Position numbers and translations under genes: made by a program. A stretch of 64,000 bases of DNA, taken from contig JAKEKT010000039.1 of NCBI GenBank assembly GCA_021495925.1, forward strand, positions 124,001 to 188,000, given 5' to 3'. Below, piece by piece: positions 1-9,220 of this stretch (position 1 is the first letter of the stretch; every line of letters begins with the position of its first letter). The DNA comes from Diplodia intermedia. Its lineage: Eukaryota; Ascomycota; Dothideomycetes; Botryosphaeriales; Botryosphaeriaceae. Below the pieces are notes generated by a model. The model was not told the DNA's origin. It worked only from the letters and a program-made list of their open reading frames with translations, and did not search any database.

Positions 1-649
1 GGGCTTGGCTTGCGATTTGCAGGGCCCAACCCCAAGAACGACGGCCGCGAACCTCCCGTGCGCCCCGTCTGTACTCTCCTTCGGCTCCCAGGCACAACTC
101 ACCCCCCAAGACCGCAGTCTCTGCCCCCTCCAGCGTCCTCGCCCGCGCAGTACCACCGCCCTAGCGCTGCCCGCCCGCCCGCGCCCCCGCGCCCTGCCCG
201 CAGCCCTCAGGTAAGGCGCCTCCTTGTGTTCCATGCAGCCCGCACCCAACCCCCCATGCTGCACCGATGCGGCCGCCAAAATTTCAACCAACACCGCGGG
301 CCTGCAGCCCGCCGTCCATGCGCCCGCCAAATTTGTCTAAGACAGCCCTCGGCACCAGGCGCCAGTCACACAGCCGAGCCCTGCCCATGTCAAGCAAGCG
401 GCCGCCGCGCTCCCGTTGACGCAAGATCACGCTGCTGCTGGCCGAGACCTCGTCCACCGCAGCTGCGATGACCTAACAGTGCGTTGAAACTGTCATGTAG
501 CGTTTACACGCCCATACCGAGCGCCGGCGTGACCATGCCGCCCAAGTCGAGGGAGCGCGGCTCTCCCCTCCCCCTTCGCTGGATATCCCTATCTTCCTCC
601 CCGCCAGCTACCAAGACCTGGTTTCTGACGGTCGATCACCGCGCTGACC
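1..649. other. Upstream region of the kelch/BTB gene
   Basis: GC-rich, pyrimidine-rich leader-like sequence with no recognisable coding potential. The open frames here are proline/arginine-rich products of base composition. It probably holds the promoter and 5' UTR of the gene that starts at 650. A GTAAGG at about 211 could be the donor of a 5' UTR intron, but this cannot be decided by eye. Confidence 0.5.
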
Positions 650-3600
650 ATGAATCCCCTAGGAGTCTTCAACTTTCCCAAGGAGCCGCCCGCGGACCTC
701 TCTCCCGCCCCGGTTTCGCCGCCTTTTCTGTCGTGGAGGAGGCCCAGATCCCCCCGGGCTCCGCCGCCGCTGCAGCACCCTGACCAGAGGGAGCGCAAGG
801 CCTCTGCAAGCTCTCAGTCCTCGGCCGGTCGCGCCAATTCCGCGTCGTCAGGGTCGTCCAAGGCTCCTTTTCAGCCGTTCTGCCCAATCCCGGTCTCTGC
901 AGGTCCAGGTCCCCGCCCCAAGCACATTCCGATTGTTATTCCCCGCTATGTTCCAATAGAGCTTCCGGACAGCCCGCGCAAATCTCTGGAAAGCCCGTCA
1001 GCGAAGACTCCGACTAGCACCATCCCTGATTTTCCCTTGCCTGGTCGAAAATTATCTGTCGATCCTGTCCCGCTCAAGCCGAGGCATGTTGCTATTGTGA
1101 TCCCATCCTGGGCGCAGCCGGTTCAAACTCTACCCGATTCACCTTTACAGACTCCAAGCGATTGTCTCTCCACCTTCTCTCACGACTTGGCAAAGATTGA
1201 AGCCATCTCTCCACTTCGGATTGCCTCTAAACATCCTCCAGACGACAGGGGTACCAACACGATGGATTCTCAACCGTCTCCATCCCACCAGTTCCCGGAG
1301 CAGCCGCTCAGGACCAATTCCAGCGCTTTTCTGACCCGCAGCGTCAACAGCAGCAGCACGAGTCTGTCGAAGATGGGTAGGGACGAAGATGCCGGCCCTT
1401 CTTCGGCCGCAAGGACGCCAGGTCTGACTCCCATGATGACTGCTGGTCTCGGCACTCCTTCTCAATCGACGTCTGGTCTGTCCGGTCTGGTCTGCAACGT
1501 TCACCGGACAACCGGCCGTGAGCCTCACCCGCTGGTGGGCGCAACCACCACGATCCTTGGAGACAAGCTTTACGTGTTTGGCGGGAGAAGATTATCCAGG
1601 ACACGCCCGCAGCTTACGAACGACCTCTATGAGTTGGATCTTGTCCGTCGGCACTGGACGAAGCTGCAGACTCAGGGCGACGTACCCCCACCACGGTACT
1701 TTCACAGCGTCTGTTCGCTCGGGGACACCAAGCTTGTCTGCTATGGCGGCATGTCCCCCGCCACCCTCCCGAATGGCCAACCGACAGCGCCGAATCAAGC
1801 CCAAGACAACCAGCCGGAGGTCGTTGTCATGTCCGATATACACATTTACGACGTTAACACGCGGATGTGGATGAAGATCGACACGTCGGACTCTCCGCAG
1901 GGTCGTTATGCGCACTGCGCTGCCATCCTGCCCTCCTCGGCGGTCTTCGCGTCGTCTAGCGCCACCCTTTCTGCTATTCACCACAACCCTGCCTCTGCCA
2001 ACCAGCCCAATGCTGGCTCGATCGGCATCGACCTGGACGGTACCGGCGGCGCGGAGATGGTGGTCGTAGGCGGGCAGGACAGCGCGAACCACTACATTGA
2101 ACAGATAAGCGTCTTCAATTTGAGAAGTCTCAAGTGGATCGCAACAAACACGCTAGGCCGGAGTTGTGGTGCTTACAGGAGTGTGGTCGCACCGCTTACG
2201 ACAATGCCTGCATCATCCATTGGAGCCGGCGGAAGGAAGGGCGAGACCCCGGCCGAAGATGATCAGGACCCCGAGAACAACGGCTCTTCGATGCTGATTT
2301 ACTCAAATTACAATTTCTTGGACGTCAAGCTCGAGCTGCAAATTAGACTGCCGGACGGAACCTTGACGGAGAAGCCCATGAATGGCACCTTCTCGCCGCC
2401 AGGCCTGCGATTCCCCAACGGAGGCGTCATTGCGAATCACTTTGTTGTGAGCGGTACTTTCCTAACTTCGTCCAAGCAGGAGTATGCCCTTTGGGCGCTG
2501 GATCTACGGAACCTTACGTGGAGTCGAATCGATGCCGGCGGTAGCATTTTTAGCCAAGGGAGTTGGAACCGAGGCGTACTTTGGAGCAGGCGCAATACCT
2601 TTGTCATTCTGGGGAATCGGAAGCGAAGCCTGGTGGAAGACTACAACCATCGAAGGATCAACTTTTCAAACATTTGCATGGTGGAGCTGGAGGCTTTTGG
2701 GCTCTACGACAACCCTCGGCGGACCATGCCAACATCCGGATATCTCTCTGTGAGCTCTCCAGGCATGATGCAGAACGCATCGGATTTGGCAAGCGGAGGC
2801 CGGTCACTCTCGCCGGCCGCAGAAGAGTTGGGGGCGATGGCGCTAGGACTACGGGAGCTTGCCGACATGGAACTCTTGGCTATTGGAGGCGAGCGCATTC
2901 CTGTCAACTCACACCTTGTGGCGAAACGATGGGGCCCTTACTTCAACCAGCTCTTACGCGAGGGAGCGTTCGCATCGGACCCCAGTTCATCGGACGCTGC
3001 TACACTGAGACCCTCGACAGGCTCCCATGCATGGCGTAACTCGAGTATTACCATCACACCAAGCATCAGGACGACTAGTACGGCCGTCGCGCACAGCACG
3101 GCCTCCACCGTTACACCTTTCGATCCTCCAAACGCCGAAAATCCAAACCCGACATCCCGCCCACGCACCCTTTACCTGCCACACACTCATCTCACCCTAC
3201 AGGCCCTCGCCCATTATCTCTACACCTCTTCCCTCCCTCCGCCGAACTCAACCTTGTGCACGCCACAAATTTTGTGCTCGTTGCTTCAGCTCGCTCGCCC
3301 TTACCGTATCGATGGTCTCTTGGAAGCTGTCATCGAGCGTCTTCACCTGCGTCTTGACGGACGGAATACGGCCGCCATCTTCAACGCTGCAGCAATGGCA
3401 GCTGGAGGAGGGGATTCGGTTACTTTCTTCAACGGCACAACGGCGGGTCTTCCGTCAGCCGAGACGCTCGCGAAGGTGCAATCGGAACGCTCGGACGGCC
3501 TTGGAGGAGACTTGCGCCCATCAGCATCGTCGAACAGCTTGGCATCAAGCTTCGCATCCACGCAGCGCACCGGCAGCGTCGCCCAGGGCGCGGACTCTGG

Positions 3601-3961
3601 CGTCGACGACCACCTCAAGCAGCTCCGGCTCAACACGGACGTCTCATCTTCAGCCTCGCTGGCGGATGACGAGCAGAGCGTGCGGAGCGCGTCGACCGAG
3701 ACCAGCCAATCCGATCTCGGTAGCGTTACCGGCGGGCCCGGCGAGAACGAGGTCTGGGCCGGCGAGATCAGCGCGGTTGTGGGTCTCCAGAAGAGAGGGC
3801 TGCGCGGACTCATGGAAGGCCGCAGGATCAGAGAGATGGGAAGGACCAGCGGAAGAGAAGGCACAAGCATCGGTACGGGCTTGCCTAGCGCCACGGAAGA
3901 TACCCTGTCGTCAGGCAGAGTGGGGTTGGGCATCGCGCCTGAGAGAGGTTTGGTCGGATGA
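650..3961 (+). CDS. Kelch-repeat and BTB-domain protein (Ral2-like)
   Basis: This is a 1103-residue single-exon gene. Residues 1-290 are Ser/Pro-rich and probably disordered. Kelch-type blades follow from about 294 (GDKLYVFGGR), 346 (PPPRYFHSVCSLGD, then LVCYGGMS), 396-430 (GRYAHCAAILPSS), 469 (EMVVVGGQD), 596 and 640. A BTB/POZ-like fold starts near 734 (ELLAIGGERIPVNSHLVAKR) and resumes near 845 (TLYLPHTHLTLQALAHYLYT) after a Ser/Thr-rich insert; the C-terminus is low complexity. Kelch plus BTB is the architecture I recall for S. pombe Ral2, which acts upstream of Ras1; equivalence here is inferred. The start at 650 has a good context (GACCATGA), but the ATG at 1262, just before the better-conserved part, is an alternative. 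Role: probably a cytoplasmic scaffold or signalling adaptor. Confidence 0.85.
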   Translation: MNPLGVFNFPKEPPADLSPAPVSPPFLSWRRPRSPRAPPPLQHPDQRERKASASSQSSAGRANSASSGSSKAPFQPFCPIPVSAGPGPRPKHIPIVIPRYVPIELPDSPRKSLESPSAKTPTSTIPDFPLPGRKLSVDPVPLKPRHVAIVIPSWAQPVQTLPDSPLQTPSDCLSTFSHDLAKIEAISPLRIASKHPPDDRGTNTMDSQPSPSHQFPEQPLRTNSSAFLTRSVNSSSTSLSKMGRDEDAGPSSAARTPGLTPMMTAGLGTPSQSTSGLSGLVCNVHRTTGREPHPLVGATTTILGDKLYVFGGRRLSRTRPQLTNDLYELDLVRRHWTKLQTQGDVPPPRYFHSVCSLGDTKLVCYGGMSPATLPNGQPTAPNQAQDNQPEVVVMSDIHIYDVNTRMWMKIDTSDSPQGRYAHCAAILPSSAVFASSSATLSAIHHNPASANQPNAGSIGIDLDGTGGAEMVVVGGQDSANHYIEQISVFNLRSLKWIATNTLGRSCGAYRSVVAPLTTMPASSIGAGGRKGETPAEDDQDPENNGSSMLIYSNYNFLDVKLELQIRLPDGTLTEKPMNGTFSPPGLRFPNGGVIANHFVVSGTFLTSSKQEYALWALDLRNLTWSRIDAGGSIFSQGSWNRGVLWSRRNTFVILGNRKRSLVEDYNHRRINFSNICMVELEAFGLYDNPRRTMPTSGYLSVSSPGMMQNASDLASGGRSLSPAAEELGAMALGLRELADMELLAIGGERIPVNSHLVAKRWGPYFNQLLREGAFASDPSSSDAATLRPSTGSHAWRNSSITITPSIRTTSTAVAHSTASTVTPFDPPNAENPNPTSRPRTLYLPHTHLTLQALAHYLYTSSLPPPNSTLCTPQILCSLLQLARPYRIDGLLEAVIERLHLRLDGRNTAAIFNAAAMAAGGGDSVTFFNGTTAGLPSAETLAKVQSERSDGLGGDLRPSASSNSLASSFASTQRTGSVAQGADSGVDDHLKQLRLNTDVSSSASLADDEQSVRSASTETSQSDLGSVTGGPGENEVWAGEISAVVGLQKRGLRGLMEGRRIREMGRTSGREGTSIGTGLPSATEDTLSSGRVGLGIAPERGLVG

Positions 3962-4831
3962 GCATACGAAGCCTCGGGGACGGACGCCTTTTCTTTTTTT
4001 TCTTTCGTCATCTGCGAACCGGAGCCTCAGGAGAAGCGTGTTTCTAGAGACTGGCATATCATGGGGGTTTTGCTTTCAATTTTTTTTTTTCATTAATTTC
4101 CCCTCTTCACGTAGTATATTGGTTTGCTTCTTTTTTCTTCTGTCGCTTTCGCTTTTGCTTTTTCTTAGATTACTCTACACTGCACGACTTCAGGAAGCGC
4201 TCGGTGGCATTCGTTCTTGTTTTCACACGGGGGCGAAGGTTGCTTTTGTGGTCTCTCACGCGTAAGCCTTTTCGGAACGAAATGTGAATGTAGCTGGAGA
4301 ATGATTTTTTTTTTCGAACGATGTTGTTGTTCTTGCCGAAGCAATATATCAAAAAGCGTCCCTTTGATTCGTTCATTGTCCCATATGCATTGCAGTCGAT
4401 GTTCTTGTTCGTGCCGTCCATCCATCATGCCATTCTTGATTTTTTTTTACACATCAGCCTATTTCTGGGAGAGGGGTGAGTTGAGCGAGTTGGCTTCGCG
4501 CGACCAAGAAAAGAAGCAAGCCTACACAGCAGCGGGTGGCAAAAGGAATCGCCCACCTACATGGGCCTCATAGAAAAAACAGACCTACTTGGGGATGGGT
4601 TAGTTGAATACGAGATCTTGATGTAGATACAGACTATGCGCATTTTTGAAATTCACATTTACGTCCGGATCTTGTGTTCAATTGCCTATACAAATATGAT
4701 GATGCGGTGGTATCTGTGTAAGGTAGATAGATACGGGTGGGCAATTGATTTCTGGTCACCCGCCATGCCTCTCGCTTTGCTTGGCTGACTGGGTGGCTCT
4801 CTCTCTCTCTCGCGCTCTCTCTCTATCTCTA

Positions 4832-4862
<31 letters not shown>

Positions 4863-4929
4863 AGTCTATCTACTTGGTAGTGTGTTTTTTTTTGTTTTGT
4901 TTTTTTGGCTCCTGTCACTGAATACTTAG
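3962..4929. other. Intergenic region between convergent genes
   Basis: This lies between the stop of the kelch/BTB gene and the stop of the minus-strand polyQ gene. It is T-rich with several poly-T runs (4080, 4309, 4440) and must contain both 3' UTRs. No supported gene is present. Confidence 0.6.
4797..4862. repeat. (CT)n microsatellite, imperfect
   Basis: About 66 bp of CT dinucleotides interrupted by CGCG and CTAT units, in the intergenic region between convergent genes. Confidence 0.9.
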
Positions 4930-5074
4930 CTACACCCCATTGTCCGGAAGCCGGAAGTACCCCGGTTTGAACGCATCCCAACTGAACGAACTCTCGCCGC
5001 CTTGTGCAGGCGGCGCCGCGGACGAACTGCTGCCGCTGTTGGTGCCGCCGTTGTCGTTTGGTTGTCGTTGCTGT

Positions 5075-5142
<68 letters not shown>

Positions 5143-6640
5143 TTGCTGTTGGTGCTGTTGCTGTTGCTGTTGTTGCTGGCTGGCGTACAACTGAGCGAGT
5201 ATCGTGCTGTCGTTGACGTTGTTGACGTTGTTGGTGTGTTGGTTCGGGTTGAAGGGTTGCTGGTGGGCGGGCTGTAGGACGGGGACGGGTGGGTGGGGTT
5301 GAAAGAATTGCTGCTGCTGTTGCTGTTGCTGCTGATGGAGATGATGATGATGATAATGATAGTACGCATGCGGATACTGCATATGGGGATGCGGGTACTG
5401 CGGATACTGTTGCTGGTACTGCTGTTGGTACTGCTGCTGCCCATACGGAAATTGCGGATGCGGCTGATACGAGCCTTCACCTCCGCTTCCTAACACAGGG
5501 AAGCCGTTGCCGGCGTATTGTTGTTGTTGTTGTTGTTGTTGTTGGTCGATGTGCGATTGAGCGGGTGGAGAGTTGCCGTTGATGGGTTGGTTGGGGTCGT
5601 AGAACAGTTGGTGGCCGTGGAAGCGGTGATAAGGATGGTATGTCTGATACGACGACAGCGGATCCTGTTGTTGTTGTTGTTGCTGCTGCTGCTGTTGAGG
5701 CAAGTGCCCACGTGCCATCTGCCCTTCCGCCACCGACCCTCCCGGCATCGCCATCATCGGGGCGGTCGCCGCATGCTCACGCCCTTGCGGCGGCTGCATC
5801 CTGCACCTCTTCCTTTCCGACACCACAACCACGTCATCGTCGTCGTCGTCGGCGCTGTCCCGCCTCCTCTTCTTCCCCTTCTTCCCCCCGCCATTCTCTT
5901 CCTCTTCCTCTTCCTCCTCCTCCTCCCCCTCCTCCTCATCCTCCTCCCCCTCCTCCTCATCCTCCTCATCCTCCTCCTCCCCCTCCTCCCCCTCCTCCCC
6001 CCGCACCGCCTCCAACCACTCCCCAAACTCCCCCATAATCCCCCTCGCCCTCCTTGCCCTCTCCACACCAAGCCGTCCCCCCTCCCCCTCCCCCTCCTCC
6101 CTCCTCCCACCAGGCGAGAAACGGCGAGAAGCAGAAGAAGAAGCAGAAGAAGAAGAAGCAGAAGAAGAAGAAGGCGAAGGCAACGCCGCCGACAGTGCGC
6201 GATCGAACCTATCCGCCTGCCCGGCCCGCAGCTGGCGCGCGGCGCTCGCGAGCTCGTGGTTTAGTTCGCGGGCGCGCTGGGCGGTCGTGGCGGGGTGCTC
6301 GGTGTCGGGGCTGGTGGGGCGGAGGGGGGAGGGGAGGTCGGGGCGGGGGTGGGGGTGGGGGTGGGGGTGGGGGATGGGTCGGGGGTCGGGGGGGTGGTGG
6401 GGGAGGGGATGGTGGAGGGGGAGGGGGAGGGGTTGAGGGAGGGGTTGAGGGAGGGGATGGGGTTGGGGGAGGGGTGATTGTTCCCGCAGGTATTGTGCCT
6501 CTTCCCACTGCTGCTGCACCTGCATGTAGTTTCGCCGGTGCAGTTGGTGGAGGAGTGGGGTGGATGACGGTTGTTGGTGGAGGTTGGGGTGTCTTCGCTG
6601 TCTGTATGGTTGCTGCTGCTGCTGCTGCTGTTGTTGTTGT

Positions 6641-6681
<41 letters not shown>

Positions 6682-6993
6682 CTGCTGTTGCTGCAGTTGC
6701 TGTTGTTGTTGCTGCTGCTGCTGTTGCTGCTGCTGCTCTCCCGCTGCCTCTCCCTCTCCATCCTGGAACTGCGGCGGATTTATCGGTGGGGTGTGAATGG
6801 GATTATACTGGTAGGGGACGGGTTGTACTGGTAATTGTCGAAACCCCTGCGGATAAAAGGCATAATAGAGGGGGGCTCCTTGCTGCTGCTGTTGCTGCTG
6901 CTGCTGCGGAAGAGCGTTGGATAGATGTGGGTGATTAGTGCTCCCCCCTGTGTTGTCCAGGTTTTGTAGGGACTCGCTGGAGTCTTCTGGCAT
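4930..6993 (-). CDS. Polyglutamine-rich, acidic-stretch hypothetical protein (probably nuclear)
   Basis: A 687-residue open frame without introns; I do not recognise the family. It starts at the ATG at 6993 and ends SFSWDAFKPGYFRLPDNGV. It has at least six glutamine tracts, two of about 30-45 residues (coded at about 6610-6735 and 5060-5180) in mixed CAG/CAA codons. Between them lie Pro/His-rich segments, a Ser run, a long Glu/Asp run (about 5880-6000), a short Asp run and a basic cluster GKKGKKRRR that looks like a nuclear localisation signal. The non-repetitive parts (RARELNHELASAARQLRAGQ; GIMGEFGEWLEAVRG) are short and helical. PolyQ plus acidic stretches are typical of fungal transcription regulators, but no DNA-binding domain is visible. 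The complementary-strand poly-Leu, poly-Cys and poly-Val frames are artefacts of the repeats. Third-position mixing and the NLS favour a real gene. Confidence 0.7.
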
Positions 6994-7660
6994 CTTTCCT
7001 TCCTTTTTCCAAGGGGCGTTGAGACATCTGGCACTCGGACTTTCAGAAAGCAGTGGGATGTCACAGGTTGCTACTGTCTGAATGCGGCTGCGAAGGGCCC
7101 AGTTGCAGTGAGTTGAGGAAAAGATTTGGTTGGAATTTCTCCTCGCGCCTCAAACTCAGCGTGCGCGACCCCGGACATTAGTAACGATGAGGAGTCATCC
7201 ATGGACCATGGTTCACTGTCTGTTTTTTCACAAGACCCTGAAAGAAAGAAAACTCTTGCCGGGCGCGTTATGTGCATGCTTTGAACAGGGTCTTGGGAAA
7301 TACGTCATTGGTCCCTCACGTACCGACGGACTAGCGTCAGAGTGGTTGCTGCTGGAGCGCTGACACCGAGAGGCTGTGCCGAATTCTTCTATGATAGTCT
7401 TGCATATTAACACGAGCGGACGCTGAACACGTATATCCAGTATCCCGTGTGGAAGACCCTGGAGAGCTTGGCAAGCCTTGCGAGTACATCGCTGGAAGAG
7501 CGGATTGGTTGGAGCGAAGCGAGACTGTGGTAATATTGTTGGCTGCGTGGCCGCATAGACCCTGATTAGATAGTAAGGACGAAGAAATCTCTGTTGCATT
7601 CTGAACGTGGCCTCATGCACACAGCGTTCCAAAGTAATTGAGAAGTAATAACTCAACGCA
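6994..7660. other. Intergenic region, promoter side of polyQ gene
   Basis: No gene seen. It contains the upstream region of the polyQ gene and the 3' end of the RTA1-like gene. A 142-codon open frame at 7228-7656 (-) has no domain and reads like non-coding sequence. Confidence 0.5.
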
Positions 7661-8663
7661 TCAGGCTATCTCACTGGCCAGAGAATCGTCTTCTCGGGGA
7701 CTCCGGGCTCGTGGCGAGACTCGGGCCAGATGAAAGCCTCGATTCCTTCCTCTTTCGTCTGCTCGGAAGACGGGGTATCTCCAAATCGTGAAGACCATGA
7801 TGAGCGCCATGGGCAGAGCGTCCATGACGTAAGTGAAGGCTTCGTATCGGTACAGATAGCCGGCATGTCCCTGGGCGTACTCGATGATGCGAAACAGCGA
7901 GCGGACCATGAAGAAGGAGCTGACTACGAACAAGGTGATCAGATGCTGCCGCCAGTCGATGCGCGCATGTTTCTGCTTCTTGGCCGAGGGCAGGGCGTCC
8001 ATGCGCTGGTGGAAGGTGGCCGCGGAGAGGAAGAAGAGGCCGTACACCACAAGCTGGACGATCAGGCCGCCCACAATCGTGTGCTGCCCCAGCTTCATCC
8101 TGGTGGGGTCGTTGTTACCCATGGCCATCAGGCCGCCTCCTGCATTGGTGTGAGTCTTGGAATACCAGGGGTGGGGGGTGCTCGAAAATGCCTCGTACCA
8201 GCTGCCTGCATCAAAAGGGCGAACACGTCGGCCAAGACGAAGAAAATGGTGACCCATCGTTTTTTGATGAGGGCGTAGGCATCACCGTCGGTTACCGCTA
8301 TGATGCGCCCGAGGGTTGAGTAAATGGACGCCGCAAAGAATGAAGGCGCGGCTAGGAGAAAAGTGCTCTGGATGAGATAAGGCGCCATGGACCACTGGCC
8401 CTTCTTCTGAGTTGCCGAAGCAGCTCGAGCAGCGTAACTGATGACCTCGACTGGACGAAAGCTGTCAGTAGTGCGCACCCTTGGACCTGTCAAGATGGAT
8501 GCAACTCACGGAGTCCGCCAATGAAGAAGCCGATCATGTGCCATGCCTTGTTCCTGGCCAGCAGCCAGCTGTGGAAAGCTGTTGAGATGCAGAAGATGGA
8601 GCAGAAGATGCCGGCTCCAACCAGGGTTGGCTGGTATGCGTAGAGCGGATCGCTGGTAGCCAT
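7661..8663 (-). CDS. RTA1-like 7-TM protein (lipid-translocating exporter family)
   Basis: There are three exons: 8663-8510, 8450-8199 and 8139-7661, with introns of 59 nt each; the product has 294 residues. The first splice creates GGLLEVISYAARA and the second QAAGGGLMAMG, both characteristic of the RTA1 family. Exon 3 carries FFMVRSLFRIIEYAQG and AFTYVMDALPMALIMVFTIW, the hallmark TM6-TM7 region with the conserved RxxEY and the D in the last helix. About seven hydrophobic helices are present, with a short N-terminus (YQPTLVGAGIFCSIFCIS) and a basic C-terminal tail, as in S. cerevisiae Rta1/Rsb1/Pug1. Members are plasma-membrane proteins linked to sphingoid-base export and resistance to toxic amphiphiles; the substrate here is unknown. 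Its length is normal for the family and nothing is missing. Confidence 0.93.
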
Positions 8664-9220
8664 GGCGTCCGTTGCGAGACGGACAACAGCGAGGAGGGCG
8701 TTTTAGATATCTGAGGCCTTGCCCATTTTGAAACGAGTGATCGACGGCGTTAGGTGGACGAGTGCGGAACCCAAAGCCTATTCTTATCTCCTTGGAGGCT
8801 AAGCATTGACCCTCATTCCGCTTCCTTTTTCGTATCGATTCGTGTTCGCTTTTTGCGCACAACAAGACACCAATCATGGCCGCTTCTGACTCGGTCAAGG
8901 CCGGGTGGGCCGAAATTGTGATCCGGGGGTGTGGGAAGAGAGCCGTTACACATGCAGCGCTAGAACACGCTTGGGGTTCCACGGCCGAATGCAATATCGT
9001 TTTTGTATAATGGGGCCACGCCGACCTATCCCATGCTGTTTGATTGTTGCGCAACCATTCGACCGCATGTGTCCTACCTATATGCAGAGCAAACAAACAC
9101 GCTGCAGCCGGCCCACCGCCCCAACCGTACAAGCGACGCTGCCCCTTCCCGCACAAATCGACCTAACTCATGCCTCTATCCTCCACCCCATCGACCTGCT
9201 CCCGGCCCCCAACCCCACCA
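8664..9220. other. Intergenic region upstream of the RTA1-like gene
   Basis: Promoter and 5' UTR region of the RTA1-like gene and 3' flank of the DUF6536 gene. The proline-rich frames on the plus strand are shadows of the Gly-rich minus-strand gene. No other feature is supported. Confidence 0.5.

Noticed and set aside
10..471. 153-codon open frame at the window start
   Set aside because: Pro/Arg/Ala composition mirrors GC-rich leader sequence; no domain or splice logic.
3027..4265. 412-codon plus-strand frame overlapping the end of the kelch gene
   Set aside because: Alternative frame of a clearly coding region, running into T-rich 3' UTR.
5002..5277. Poly-Leu/Val frames on the plus strand opposite the polyQ gene
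   Set aside because: They are reverse-complement products of CAG/CAA repeats; no start context, no non-repetitive content.
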